Source: Haliscomenobacter sp.
GTDB lineage: Bacteria > Bacteroidota > Bacteroidia > Chitinophagales > Saprospiraceae
Direction: 5' to 3'
DNA: 64,000 nucleotides
Assembly (NCBI RefSeq): GCF_016718685.1
Contig: NZ_JADKCX010000011.1
Location: 1 to 64,000, forward strand
Shown here piece by piece: positions 39,514 through 49,419 of the stretch (the first letter of the stretch is position 1; each line of letters starts with the position of its first letter). A program made the position numbers and the translations under genes. The notes below the pieces were generated by a model. It was not told the origin of the DNA and searched no databases. It saw nothing but the letters and a program-made list of their open reading frames with translations.

Positions 39514-42500
39514 TTAATAAAAAAACATTTCCATCCAATCATCGTTTTTGGCAACCAGCAATACCTTGCGATTGCCCGAACGCAATGATTTCAGATCCCG
39601 TACGGCTCCCTTCACCAAAAAACCGGATTGAGCGGAATGCAGGGGACGAAACTTTCCTTTCCCTTCTCCTTTTAACAACAGTCCATAACTGGCAGCGTTG
39701 ATGCCGAGCTCGGGTTTGGCTTGAAAAAAATTGCCCGCCAGGAGCAGATCCATTTTGCCGTCGCGATCAATGTCATCCACCATCATTCCGTATACCGAAG
39801 AAACCTGCGCTTCGGCAGGCAATGAGGTTAAGGTAAAATGCCCTTTTCCGTCGTTGAAAGCAATGGAGGTTTGGGTGGTGTACACCTCCCATTTCAGCGC
39901 ATTGGCCACGGTTTCAGGAGGAAACATATCCTGGATGGTTTGTCCCTGGTAGTCAGCGTGCTTCAGGTATTTTTTGCGCAGTGATGGAATTTGTTTTACC
40001 ACATCGGGCAAAAGGGCAAAAGGGAAAGCACGATCCCTTTCGTAAATGCTGATGAACTGCTCGGTAGCTCCATTGCCATCAAAATCGTTGACGTACATGG
40101 TCAAAGGATGGGTGACGTCGGCTTTGAGGCGAGTATTGCTGCCCAAGTTACCCAGCAGCAAATCCAGATCACCATCACCGTCTACATCCGCGGGTTCGAT
40201 ACAAGTCCAGAATCCATTGCTTTTGTCCAGGCCTGCCTCAGCCGTGATTTCGCGGAGTTGTCCCCGGTCGTTTTTAAAAATCCTGACGGGCATCCAGGTT
40301 CCGGAAACCACCAGATCGGGGTCGCCATCGCGGTCGATGTCCACCCAGCGCCCATCGGTGTACAAGCCCGAATTGAGCAGTTGTGGGGCAATTTGAGCAG
40401 TAACATCACTGAAAGTGCCGCGGCTGTCGTTGCGCAATACGTATCCATTGACGGGCGTGCCGTATTCAAAAGAACGCAAACGAACACCCACAAACAAGTC
40501 CTGATCGCCGTCGCCATCCACATCGGCTGCATCCACGCAGGAGGTACTCTCGAACTGAAACGTGGGCAGAATTTGGTTGGATTTGGTGAAGTTTCCCTTG
40601 CCATCATTGAAGTACAAACGATCGATCAAGGCGGTAGAACTTGATGAAAATTCATTGCCGCCACTACATACGTACAAATCCAGGTCTCGATCGCCATCGG
40701 CATCAAAAAAGATGGCGTCCATGTCTTCACAAACTTTGTCGGCCTCCAGGGCGGGTTGGGCAGTGCGGCGAAATTGCCCTCCGGCTTGCTGGATAAAAAT
40801 GGCTCCTGCCTGGTCTTTGGCTCCGCCGATAAAGATATCCTCCAGGCCGTCCTTGTTGATGTCTCCCTTGGCCATTTTAGGCCCTTCGTACGACATCATT
40901 TGATAAATGAGCCGGTCGCGGTCAAAGTCGGAAAACTCATTTTCCTGGTGGCGAAAAGCCAAACCCGCGGGCGCTTTGGTCAACAAGGGCTTCGGCTTGG
41001 GGGCTGCCAAAGGTGATTCATCCAAAGTGGCTTGAGCCTGCGACAATTTAAGTTTTTGCTTGCTTTTTACTCCGGTTTGTAAAGTGTAGCGGCCATTGGG
41101 CCAGGCCACCACCAGGGTGTCAATCGTAGTCCAGGCGCCCAGGCCAAAATTGAGGCGGTAATCCACTGAAGACTGAAAGCCCCGCATGGGGAAAAGTTCC
41201 TGGAATAAAGTCTGCCCCCGGTGCCGAATGCTCACTTGTGCACCGATCGCAAAAGGGTTCTTACCTTCTCCCCGGAGTTCAAAACTGAGGTAGTTGGCTT
41301 TATTTTTACGCAAAGTATCGGCATTGTTCCGGTACACAAAGGCGGGCATATTGATGTTGTTGACCACCAGATCCAGATCGCCGTCGTTGTCCAAATCCCC
41401 ATAAGCGGAACCGTTGGAAAAACTGGGTTCGGCCAGGCCCCACTCCTCGGCTTTGTTTTGAAAGGAAAAATTGCCCTGATTGGCAAAGGCGTAATTGGGG
41501 ATGGCTTGGGAGGGCATGGCATCGACCATTTTGGTGATTACGCCCCGTTTTTTCTTCATCAGGTCTTGTACATTGCCGGGATCGGAGTAGAAGTTGATGT
41601 AATCCTGGTCGGTGAGGTCGCGCAGGAGCCCGTTGGCTACAAAAATGTCTTTTTGGCCGTCGTTGTCGAGATCGGCCATGAGAGCACCCCAACTCCAATC
41701 GGTAGCAAAAACCCCGGCCATGCGGCCAATCTCACTAAAGGTGCCATCGCCGTTGTTGCGCTGCAATACGTTGCGGGTAAACTGGCGGTAATACCCATTG
41801 AGGATGTTGCGGCGGTATTTGTTCCAATCTTCAAAATTGGTTTTGGTTTTCATGCGGGCTTCCGTTTCTGGGAGCATATCCGTAACGAAGATTTCGGGAT
41901 GGCCATCGTTGTTGAGGTCGGCCATATCGGCTCCCATGGAGCTGAAACTCAATTCCTGAATCCAGTCTTCCAGTTCTTCGTGGAAAGTACCGTCTTTTTG
42001 GTTGAGGTAGAGGTAGTCTTTTTCAAAAAAATCGTTCGATACGTAGATGTCGGGCCAGCCGTCGCGGTTGACATCGCCGATGGTAACGCCGAGGCCAAAA
42101 CCAATTTTGCTGCCGTAAATGCCCGCTTTTTCACTGACGTCGACAAACTTGTTGCCTTCGTTGCGGTACAGTTTATTGCCTCCTTTTTTATCACGGATGT
42201 TGCGTTGGCCTTTCACCAGATCATAACCTCCGACGGATTTGATGGAATTGTTGAGCAAATAACAATCGAGGTCTCCGTCCCGGTCATAGTCAAAAAAGGC
42301 GGCGTGGGAAGATAAGCCCAGGTCGGCTAAGCCGTATTCGGCGGCTTTTTCGGTAAAAGTCAGATCGCCATTGTTGATGAATAGTTCGTTGTAGCGCCGG
42401 TTGCCTTCGGGTTTACCCGATTTGCAGACGTAAATATCCAGCAATCCATCGCCGTTGATATCCACCATGGCCACGCCCGAAGACCAGACGTTTTTGGTGC

Positions 42501-42840
42501 TCAAACCCGCCTTTTGGGTGATGTCTTCAAACTGGAAATTGCCTTTGTTGAGGTAGAGGCGATTGCTTTCCATGTTGGCACAAAAAAACACGTCAATCAA
42601 TCCATCGTTGTTGATGTCACCCAAACCTACCCCACTCCCGTTGAAAAAATTCCGGAAGGTGTAAGGATTGTATTCTTCGGTGTACTGGATTTGATTGGAA
42701 AAATCGATGCCCGTAATGCTGCTGGGCATTTGGGAAAATAAAGTAGTAGGGGACACCGCTGACGGTTCCTCTATTTTATGTTTACACCCATTGGCCCCAA
42801 TGCATACCAGGGCGGTAATGACGATTGCTATCTGTTTCAT
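39514..42840 (-). CDS. FG-GAP/VCBS-repeat and ASPIC/UnbV lipoprotein
   Basis: A 1,108-residue lipoprotein starting at MKQIAIVITALVCIGANGC (lipobox Cys). Propeller repeats of the FG-GAP type run throughout (DINNDGLIDVFFCANM, DINGDGLLDIYVCKSG, DYDRDGDLDCYLLNN, DVNRDGWPDIYVSND, DIDRDGDPDLVVSG). An ASPIC/UnbV domain (GAQVSIRHRGQTLFQELFPM, LVVAWPNGRYTLQTGV) lies near residue 540. It is a close paralogue of the 35546 gene along its whole length, indicating tandem duplication. It is the first gene of the tight operon and follows the susCD terminator. Confidence 0.92.
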   Translation of the reverse strand: MKQIAIVITALVCIGANGCKHKIEEPSAVSPTTLFSQMPSSITGIDFSNQIQYTEEYNPYTFRNFFNGSGVGLGDINNDGLIDVFFCANMESNRLYLNKGNFQFEDITQKAGLSTKNVWSSGVAMVDINGDGLLDIYVCKSGKPEGNRRYNELFINNGDLTFTEKAAEYGLADLGLSSHAAFFDYDRDGDLDCYLLNNSIKSVGGYDLVKGQRNIRDKKGGNKLYRNEGNKFVDVSEKAGIYGSKIGFGLGVTIGDVNRDGWPDIYVSNDFFEKDYLYLNQKDGTFHEELEDWIQELSFSSMGADMADLNNDGHPEIFVTDMLPETEARMKTKTNFEDWNKYRRNILNGYYRQFTRNVLQRNNGDGTFSEIGRMAGVFATDWSWGALMADLDNDGQKDIFVANGLLRDLTDQDYINFYSDPGNVQDLMKKKRGVITKMVDAMPSQAIPNYAFANQGNFSFQNKAEEWGLAEPSFSNGSAYGDLDNDGDLDLVVNNINMPAFVYRNNADTLRKNKANYLSFELRGEGKNPFAIGAQVSIRHRGQTLFQELFPMRGFQSSVDYRLNFGLGAWTTIDTLVVAWPNGRYTLQTGVKSKQKLKLSQAQATLDESPLAAPKPKPLLTKAPAGLAFRHQENEFSDFDRDRLIYQMMSYEGPKMAKGDINKDGLEDIFIGGAKDQAGAIFIQQAGGQFRRTAQPALEADKVCEDMDAIFFDADGDRDLDLYVCSGGNEFSSSSTALIDRLYFNDGKGNFTKSNQILPTFQFESTSCVDAADVDGDGDQDLFVGVRLRSFEYGTPVNGYVLRNDSRGTFSDVTAQIAPQLLNSGLYTDGRWVDIDRDGDPDLVVSGTWMPVRIFKNDRGQLREITAEAGLDKSNGFWTCIEPADVDGDGDLDLLLGNLGSNTRLKADVTHPLTMYVNDFDGNGATEQFISIYERDRAFPFALLPDVVKQIPSLRKKYLKHADYQGQTIQDMFPPETVANALKWEVYTTQTSIAFNDGKGHFTLTSLPAEAQVSSVYGMMVDDIDRDGKMDLLLAGNFFQAKPELGINAASYGLLLKGEGKGKFRPLHSAQSGFLVKGAVRDLKSLRSGNRKVLLVAKNDDWMEMFFY

Positions 42841-42918
42841 ACTGAGATGCAAAGTTGGCAAAATGCTGCCAAAAGAAGGAATCTTTGTTCCAGTTTTTCG
42901 GGTTGTTTACAAATCGCC

Positions 42919-42955
42919 ATAAAAAAAATTGGGGCATCCACCAGGAATGCCCCAA
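42919..42955 (-). terminator. Rho-independent terminator of the susCD operon
   Basis: On the minus strand ttggggcat (complement of 42947-42955) pairs with atgccccaa (complement of 42929-42937) around a 9-base loop, and a run of eight T follows (a poly-A run at 42921-42928 on the plus strand). It lies just after the susD stop and before the FG-GAP gene start, so it should end the susCD transcript. Confidence 0.88.
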
Positions 42956-42995
42956 GTAGGGACCCGCAAGGGGTGCCCCAACAGAACTTACTAAT

Positions 42996-44555
42996 TTAAT
43001 AGCAAGGATTCTGCTTCAAACTCTTATTTGCATCCAACTGTGCCCGTGGGATTGGCCACAATTGCTTACAAGGTTGTGAAGCTGGTTTCCACTGACGAGC
43101 TTGGTCGTATTTTCCGAAGCGGATCAAATCCGAACGGCGCCATCCTTCGAAGAACATCTCACCTCCACGCTCAGCCAGCAAGTTGTCCGCAGTCAGGGCG
43201 GTGAATGGAGCAACAGCAGCACGGGTACGGATTTGGTTCACCAGCGCCAAAGCAGTGGCGTCACCAGGGCTTTTGCGCCAGAGTGCTTCTGCTTTCACCA
43301 AAAGAATATCGGCATAGCGGAAGAGACTAAAGTCGTTGTTCAACGCTGGAGTCGACTTCAATGGGAATTCCCACTTGCCAACCCGCACCCCAGCCTGACG
43401 ATAGCAGTTGGGGAAGTGTGCGTTGATCTCGGGAGTAAACACGACGCCTGGTCCATCTGGATCGTCCGCCGTACCATCCTGCAATTGGTCTTTGCCATTG
43501 GATTTGTACTGCTTACCCGCCAGGAAGTTACCCCGGATCGCTTGGTTGTCCCGAACCCCTTTGCGGGCATCTGCATCTTCATACGAGTTGTAAAACTCGG
43601 CCAAAGAACAGTAGCCATTCCAGGGCTGGTCACGCAATTCAAATGTTTCTTGACTCACGTAATGCAACGTTGATTGCACCAGGTTAAAGCCCTCCGCGTT
43701 GACCGCATCGTAAGGAATCACAAAAATGTTTTCGTTGGATCCCGCGTTGTTGGAGTTGAAGTTGGCAAAGTAGTTGGCTTCCAAAGAATACTGGCCAGAG
43801 TTGATGATCTCATCCGCAGCAGCAGCAGCTTTGTCCCATTCAGGTGCACCTTTGTACACTTGTGCATTCAGGTACAACTTCGCCTGGATCGCTTTACCCG
43901 TATAGTAGTTGATGCGGGCATAGGTACTGGCATTTTTCACTTTGGGAAGGTTGGGTACACTTTCGTTCAATTCCTTCTCAATGAATGCATATACCTCAGC
44001 ACGCGGAGCGTTGGCCGGTGCGAAACCAGTAGGCACGTCGAATTTGTCAACGATTGGAACGTTGCCAAAGCCGTCAATCAACCACAGGTACCACAAGGCA
44101 CGCAGGGTTCTCAGCTCAGAAATAAACGGCGTAGCCAGTGCTGGATCTACCGAACCGTCGTTGATCAGTTTGTTGAAGGTGAAGATCAAGCGGTTGCAAG
44201 TATTCACCCCACCGAACAAGAAGCCCCAGGCCCCATTTAGAGGGCCATCTGCTGGGTTGAATTCTGCGCGGTGTGCGTTCAGCCAAACCCCACCATCATA
44301 CCAGTCTCCTCCCCGTTGAGGAATCATAGCCTCGTCGGAAGCCACTTCCTGTAAATTGTGGTACCCACCGTTGCCTGCAAAACTATACAAACCGGTGTAG
44401 GCGGCACCTAATGCGGCAATAAATTCCTCATCAGTTTTGAAGAATGAGTCGGCCTTGATTTGGTCGTACAAATTTTCTTCCAGATCTGAGCAGGATTGAT
44501 TGAACGCGATCACGAAAAGACCCGCTAAAAGGGCCTTATACCAATATTTTTTCAT
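42996..44555 (-). CDS. SusD/RagB family nutrient-binding lipoprotein
   Basis: A 519-residue outer-membrane lipoprotein (KALLAGLFVIAFNQSCSDLE, lipobox Cys) with the SusD-like pattern of helical TPR-like repeats (DSFFKTDEEFIAALGAAYTG, TPFISELRTLRALWYLWLID, ITGKAIQAKLYLNA-type). The RagB/SusD C-terminal domain has RYADILLVKAEALWRKSP and ALALVNQIRTRAAVAPF. It caps the SusC barrel and binds the polysaccharide or peptide before import. It follows the susC gene by about 180 bases on the same strand and is terminated at 42919. Confidence 0.93.
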   Translation of the reverse strand: MKKYWYKALLAGLFVIAFNQSCSDLEENLYDQIKADSFFKTDEEFIAALGAAYTGLYSFAGNGGYHNLQEVASDEAMIPQRGGDWYDGGVWLNAHRAEFNPADGPLNGAWGFLFGGVNTCNRLIFTFNKLINDGSVDPALATPFISELRTLRALWYLWLIDGFGNVPIVDKFDVPTGFAPANAPRAEVYAFIEKELNESVPNLPKVKNASTYARINYYTGKAIQAKLYLNAQVYKGAPEWDKAAAAADEIINSGQYSLEANYFANFNSNNAGSNENIFVIPYDAVNAEGFNLVQSTLHYVSQETFELRDQPWNGYCSLAEFYNSYEDADARKGVRDNQAIRGNFLAGKQYKSNGKDQLQDGTADDPDGPGVVFTPEINAHFPNCYRQAGVRVGKWEFPLKSTPALNNDFSLFRYADILLVKAEALWRKSPGDATALALVNQIRTRAAVAPFTALTADNLLAERGGEMFFEGWRRSDLIRFGKYDQARQWKPASQPCKQLWPIPRAQLDANKSLKQNPCY

Positions 44556-44737
44556 GATTGCAATTGATTTTAATTGATTGATGTAAGTTGAAGGTTAAAA
44601 CCAATACTGAAAACACGGAATCAAAAAAATGTTCTCGTTTCTTCCAGTTTTTTCGGCTTTTGACCATCAGCATACAGATTTAAAAAACTTTAAAAAATTT
44701 CCACAGGTAAATCAAGGGAGATTTACATTTGAAAAAA

Positions 44738-47716
44738 TTAGAAACCCAGATTCACACCGAAGGTCATGGTACGCACCATGTAGTAGGTGTTACGACGGTC
44801 GATACCTGGAGACAAAATGGCGTTAGCGCCGCCTTGCTCAATATCGGATAAGCGAAGTTCAGGGTCTGCACCACTGTAATTGCTCAATACGAACAGGTTC
44901 TGACCAGCCAGGTACACCCGCAGTTTGTTGAAACTGCTGCCTGGTTTCAGGTTAAAGTTGTAGCCAATGGTAGCGTTGTCCAGCTTCAGGAAAGAAGCTT
45001 TTTCAACCTGATAGCTTGAGAATCTAGCACCGTCGGTCAGTTTTGGATTGAAGTAATCCTCCGCATTCACCCGGTTCCAGCTCAAGGTATTTAAGGTTTC
45101 GTAGAAGATCCGGTAAGAGTTAACCATATCATGGCCGAATACGCCACGGAAGAACACGTTCAAGTCGAACTTGCCCATGGTGAAGCTGTTGCTCCAGCCT
45201 AATTCCATATTGGGCAAACCGTTGCCAATTTTGGTATCGTCGTCGCGCGTAATGGCTCCATCCCCGTTCAAATCACGGAATTTCCAGGTACCGTTTTCGT
45301 TTACCCCATCATAAATTGGACCCCAGAAGTCACCAATGTCACCACCTTCGGTAACCCGGATGATGTTGGTTTCGTTCAAACCTGGTGAACCTACCCCGGC
45401 CAGGAACAATTCCTTACCAAAAGCAAATTCAGCGCTGGACAAAGAAGCCAGTTTGTTTGAGAAGTACAAGGTTGGTGTCAACGCCAGGTCATAGCTGAAA
45501 TTTTGCTTCTTGATCACGTTGTAATTCAAGGCCAATTCCAAACCCGTGTTCTGCATTTCACCCAAATTCACCCAGGTTGTACCAAAAAGGTTTGGTGGAA
45601 CCGGAACACGTACATTGTAGAGCAGATCGCTGGTGGTGCGGTTGAAGAAGTCCAAGGAACCATTCAAGCGGTAGTTCATGAAAGAGAAGTCCAAACCAAT
45701 GTTCAGGTCGGTCTGCTTTTCCCACTGCAAGTTGGGGTTGGCATTGGAAGCTGGTCCGTAGGTAGGGACATATGAACCATTGTAGAAGAAGCGGCTTGAC
45801 TGCTGGGCAAAACGTTCCAATGACAAGTAACTTTCACCGGGCAGGTTACCCGCAACCCCGTAGCTCACGCGCAATTTCAAGGCGTCGGCCACGTCAAGTC
45901 CAAGCGCTTTCACGAGGTCAGCACTCAAACCCAGACCGGGGAAAACGGCGTATTTGTTGCCCTCGCCAAAACGAGAGTTGCCTTCGCGGCGAACACTGAC
46001 CATCAAGTTGTAGGTATCGTCCAGGCTCACATTCAAACGGGAGAAAGTAGCCACCCCTTCAAAACCGTTGCGGTAAGAACCGGCAGAACTTTGTCCCAGT
46101 GAATAAGACAAGGCGTTACCCAGGTTGTTGTAACCAAAGGCGTCGGTCAGGAAGTTGCGAGCACTAGAACCCAGCCCTTGGTAGTCGGCACTTTGGTATT
46201 CGTAACCAGCCAACAAACGCAGGTCAAGTTTGCCAAAATCTTTGGAATAGGTAGCCGTGAACGTAGCCTGTTGCGTCGTTTGTTGAGCGGTATTGCGGCT
46301 GGCAATCCCCCGGCTGTCGGCACCAGTGCCAAACTTGGACAAACGGCTGAAGTACTGGCCATTGAATTGATTGTCTTTCTGACGAGAGTAGAAAGCCGAA
46401 ACCTTCAAATCTTTGGTCAAATCGTATTCCACTTGCAAATTGCCCAGGAAGTTGGCCAACTCACCTTCATTGACGTTCTGTTCAACAATGGCAACGGGGT
46501 TGAAATAATCGAACAATGCCTCTTCGTAGTACCCACCAAAACGTGCATTAGCCGGATCAGTTGACCGGATCGGTGCAGTTGGGTTGTACAGCAATGCATA
46601 ACGCATGGCGTCATTGAAGCCAAAATTGGCTTTGGTATTGCTGATCGACAAATTCGCACTGAGGCGCATTTTGCCATTCAGGGCATTTTGGTTAAAAGAG
46701 AAACGTCCGTTCAGCGTTTGGCGATCGGTTGTTCTCAATACCCCTTCGTTGTCGCGCACGTTAAAAGATACGCGGTAACTTCCGTCGCGGGTACCACCCG
46801 ACATCGACAAGTTGTGGGTTTGCCCGATGGCAGTTTGGGAGATGGCATCTACCCAATCCGTACTGGCACCACGATCACCCCAGCTAGCAAGGTTTGCGGC
46901 TGGAATACCAAAAGAAGGGATTTCACGCCATTCATCGGCAGTCATGATCGGAACGGTACGCATTCTGCTACCAGAACTCAGGAAGCCGTTGTAATCTACG
47001 CTGAATTTGCCCGCCTGGCCTTTTTTGGTGGTAATCAACAAAACGCCTGCGGCACCACGTGTACCGTAGATGGCCGAAGCCGAAGCGTCCTTCAATACGG
47101 TAATGTTTTCGATGTCGTTGGGGTCAACGTTGTCCAGTGAACCACCAATGGCCCCATCGATGACGATCAGTGGAGAACTGTTGGCACCCAGGGTGGACAA
47201 ACCGCGCAAACGAATCGCAAAACCTTGGTTGGGGTCGCCACCAGGCCGAGAGATCGAAAGACCGGCCACCTTACCTTGTAGCAACTGTGCTGCACTGGTG
47301 ATGTTACCGCCGTTAAAATCTTTTGCCTTAACGCTGACGATGGCGCTGGTCACTTCGCGGGCTCTGGCGGTACCATAACCCGTTACGACTACTTCATCCA
47401 ACAACTGGCCGGCAGCCAGTGTTACGTCTAAAGTGGTGGCATTTCCAAGTGGGACACGTGTGGTGGTATAGCCCGTATACGAAAATTCCAGCTCGGTTAC
47501 TCCGGCTGGAACTTCAAGGCTATAAGACCCATCGAAATCGGTGACTGTACCTGTGCTGGTACCTACTACGAGGATGTTGGCTCCAATCAGTGCCTCGCCA
47601 GTGTTTTTGTCCGTAACCTTTCCAGAAAGGGTACGTTGGGCGAAGGCAAAGTTGCAAAAAAGAACTGCAACTGCCGCGAGTAGCCACCTCGAGCAATAGC
47701 CGACTCTAAGTTTCAT
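44738..47716 (-). CDS. SusC/RagA TonB-linked outer-membrane receptor
   Basis: A 992-residue receptor with a signal peptide (WLLAAVAVLFCNFAFAQ). It then has a carboxypeptidase-regulatory-like domain (RTLSGKVTDKNTGEALIGAN, VTELEFSYTGYTTTRVPLG), a TonB-box-like DEVVVTGYGT and a plug (VAGLSISRPGGDPNQGFAIR, IENITVLKDASASAIYGTRG). The barrel ends in MTFGVNLGF. It forms the import channel with SusD and uses TonB energy. The substrate cannot be told from the sequence. The leader carries twin hairpins at 47763-47810. Confidence 0.95.
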   Translation of the reverse strand: MKLRVGYCSRWLLAAVAVLFCNFAFAQRTLSGKVTDKNTGEALIGANILVVGTSTGTVTDFDGSYSLEVPAGVTELEFSYTGYTTTRVPLGNATTLDVTLAAGQLLDEVVVTGYGTARAREVTSAIVSVKAKDFNGGNITSAAQLLQGKVAGLSISRPGGDPNQGFAIRLRGLSTLGANSSPLIVIDGAIGGSLDNVDPNDIENITVLKDASASAIYGTRGAAGVLLITTKKGQAGKFSVDYNGFLSSGSRMRTVPIMTADEWREIPSFGIPAANLASWGDRGASTDWVDAISQTAIGQTHNLSMSGGTRDGSYRVSFNVRDNEGVLRTTDRQTLNGRFSFNQNALNGKMRLSANLSISNTKANFGFNDAMRYALLYNPTAPIRSTDPANARFGGYYEEALFDYFNPVAIVEQNVNEGELANFLGNLQVEYDLTKDLKVSAFYSRQKDNQFNGQYFSRLSKFGTGADSRGIASRNTAQQTTQQATFTATYSKDFGKLDLRLLAGYEYQSADYQGLGSSARNFLTDAFGYNNLGNALSYSLGQSSAGSYRNGFEGVATFSRLNVSLDDTYNLMVSVRREGNSRFGEGNKYAVFPGLGLSADLVKALGLDVADALKLRVSYGVAGNLPGESYLSLERFAQQSSRFFYNGSYVPTYGPASNANPNLQWEKQTDLNIGLDFSFMNYRLNGSLDFFNRTTSDLLYNVRVPVPPNLFGTTWVNLGEMQNTGLELALNYNVIKKQNFSYDLALTPTLYFSNKLASLSSAEFAFGKELFLAGVGSPGLNETNIIRVTEGGDIGDFWGPIYDGVNENGTWKFRDLNGDGAITRDDDTKIGNGLPNMELGWSNSFTMGKFDLNVFFRGVFGHDMVNSYRIFYETLNTLSWNRVNAEDYFNPKLTDGARFSSYQVEKASFLKLDNATIGYNFNLKPGSSFNKLRVYLAGQNLFVLSNYSGADPELRLSDIEQGGANAILSPGIDRRNTYYMVRTMTFGVNLGF

Positions 47717-47762
47717 ACATTATTAGTGTTTTGTTAAAAAAAATTGTGCTAATCGTTAAAAA

Positions 47763-47810
47763 CCACCTTCTTCACAGATGGTGGGTATAGAATACTCTCT
47801 TCACAGAGAG
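47763..47810 (-). promoter_or_regulatory. Twin hairpins sharing a TTCACAGA loop, susC leader
   Basis: Two stem-loops lie in the leader of the susC transcript. The first has stems ccacc (47763-47767) and ggtgg (47780-47784). The second has stems ctctc (47795-47799) and gagag (47806-47810). Both loops contain ttcacaga. Repeated loops at tandem hairpins suggest a regulatory RNA or protein-binding leader, which is inference. The rest of 47811-48016 shows no gene and no clear promoter. Confidence 0.5.
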
Positions 47811-48016
47811 AAATCTTTCACTGCAAACAAATTTTTCTAATGTCTTTTTTCGTATTTTAACTTGCGCTTATTTGCTGGGATAGAATTTTTTCCCAAAATG
47901 GTGTGTGCTTTACACTAACTGACCGGGGGTAAAAGTCTAAAATAAGTATGAAAAAACCAAGAACAGGTTAAAAGATTTTCGCGATATTTTGTTTTACCAA
48001 ATTATATTGTGAATCG

Positions 48017-48172
48017 AAAAGGGAAGGGTTCGGGTTTTCGAGGTTCGTGTTTAGGTTCGGGTGTGGTTCGGTTGGATGTCAAGATTTACTGGTAACTTAG
48101 CGCATCAACCCCCGACCCAGACCCTAAAACCTAAGAACCCGAACCCTAAAACCCTCACCCCCGAACCCATAA
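48017..48172. repeat. Inverted repeat built from GGTTCGGGTT/AACCC words
   Basis: The left arm (about 48017-48072) repeats gggttcgggtt, ggttcg and aggttcgggtg. The right arm (about 48104-48172) repeats accctaaaacc, aagaacccgaaccc and cccccgaaccc. The arms are largely complementary, giving a long imperfect hairpin in the divergent gap between susC and the aspartyl protease gene. It also covers the 5' leader of the latter. The architecture matches the other word-based hairpins but the word differs. Confidence 0.65.
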
Positions 48173-48183
48173 ATCCTGACTGT

Positions 48184-49419
48184 ATGAAACCTATTGCCTT
48201 TTTACTCACCTTTTTACTTTGTTGGGGATGTTTTTCCAAGACCGAAGGACAGATAAACGACCTGGTTTTTCTCAATGGGGAAACCCATGTTGACATTCCA
48301 TTTGATTACGAAAATAATTTCATTGTCATCAAGTTAATGTTCAATGACATCTTTCCTCTGAAGTTTATTTTTGATACGGGAGCGGAAAACACCATTCTGA
48401 CCAAACGAGAAATTACCGACTTGTTCCAAATCGATTACCAAAGGCGCTTTAACATTTATGGTGCCGATTTGAGTCAAAATTTATACGCCTATCTGGTTCG
48501 GGGCATTTCTTTCCGCATTGGTGACCTTCGGGCAAGTCAGCGCTCAATTTTGGTGCTGGAGGAGGACTATTTCCAATTTGATGAATTTTCAGGCATTGAC
48601 ATACACGGCATTCTCGGTGCGGATTTTTTTCGGCGGTTTATCGTCAGAATCAATTATTACAAACAAGTCATCACCCTCTATGACCCCTCTACGTTCCAAC
48701 TTCCCAAAGGACGCTTCACGGAAGTACCTTTGGAGATGCACCGGAGCAAACCCTATCTCCTTACCTCGGTCAGGCTCAACAATGATACCACCATTCAAAC
48801 CAAACTGCTCATGGACACGGGAGCCAGTATCGCCTTATTGTTGTACTCTGATACCCATCCGCAACTGAAAGTTCCTGAAAAAGTGATCCGCAGTGTGTTG
48901 GGTCGTGGACTTGGTGGGATCATTTATGGGTATTTGGGTCGGGTACGTATGTTGTCTTTTTCGGAACATGCCTTTAACGAAGTGCTCACCAATTTTCAAG
49001 AGCTTCCCATTGTTGAAGACAGTTCCTACATGAACAACCGCAACGGGATCATCGGCAATCAATTGCTGGATCGCTTCACCCTGATCATCGATTACGTCCA
49101 CAACCGGGTGTTTTTACAGCCCAATCCTTATTATAAGAAAAAATTTGAATTCGACCGCAGTGGACTGTTCATTACTGCCTCGGGGCCAAGCCTTTCCAAG
49201 TTCATAGTTTTTGACATCGTGCCTTCCAGCCCTTCGGACAAAGCAGGGATTGTATCGGGCGACGAGATCAAATCGGTAAACGGGGTACCTGCCACTTTTT
49301 TCAAATTGCAAGACCTGATGTACAAGTTTAGAGGCAGATTGGGGAAAAGGGTGCGTTTGGTGATCGTGCGGAATGGGGAAAAAATCAAAAAGGAATTCAA
49401 GTTGGAGGATATTATCTAG
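48184..49419 (+). CDS. Aspartyl protease with C-terminal PDZ domain
   Basis: The 411-residue protein starts at MKPIAFLLTFLLCWGCFSK; the upstream in-frame extension is the repeat and not protein-like. Two aspartyl protease signatures are visible: LKFIFDTGAENTILTK and KLLMDTGASIALLL. A PDZ domain (VFDIVPSSPSDKAGIVSGDE, then IKSVNGVPATFF) ends the protein. A hydrophobic N-terminus suggests export, with CFSK as a possible lipobox-like site. It resembles Bacteroidota retropepsin-like PDZ proteases. It probably cleaves peptides in the periplasm. A word-based hairpin follows its stop. Confidence 0.85.
   Translation: MKPIAFLLTFLLCWGCFSKTEGQINDLVFLNGETHVDIPFDYENNFIVIKLMFNDIFPLKFIFDTGAENTILTKREITDLFQIDYQRRFNIYGADLSQNLYAYLVRGISFRIGDLRASQRSILVLEEDYFQFDEFSGIDIHGILGADFFRRFIVRINYYKQVITLYDPSTFQLPKGRFTEVPLEMHRSKPYLLTSVRLNNDTTIQTKLLMDTGASIALLLYSDTHPQLKVPEKVIRSVLGRGLGGIIYGYLGRVRMLSFSEHAFNEVLTNFQELPIVEDSSYMNNRNGIIGNQLLDRFTLIIDYVHNRVFLQPNPYYKKKFEFDRSGLFITASGPSLSKFIVFDIVPSSPSDKAGIVSGDEIKSVNGVPATFFKLQDLMYKFRGRLGKRVRLVIVRNGEKIKKEFKLEDII

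Noticed and set aside
41221..42315. Long plus-strand frame of 364 residues
   Set aside because: It is the antisense of the 39514 FG-GAP gene; its repeats only reflect the complement of calcium-loop codons.
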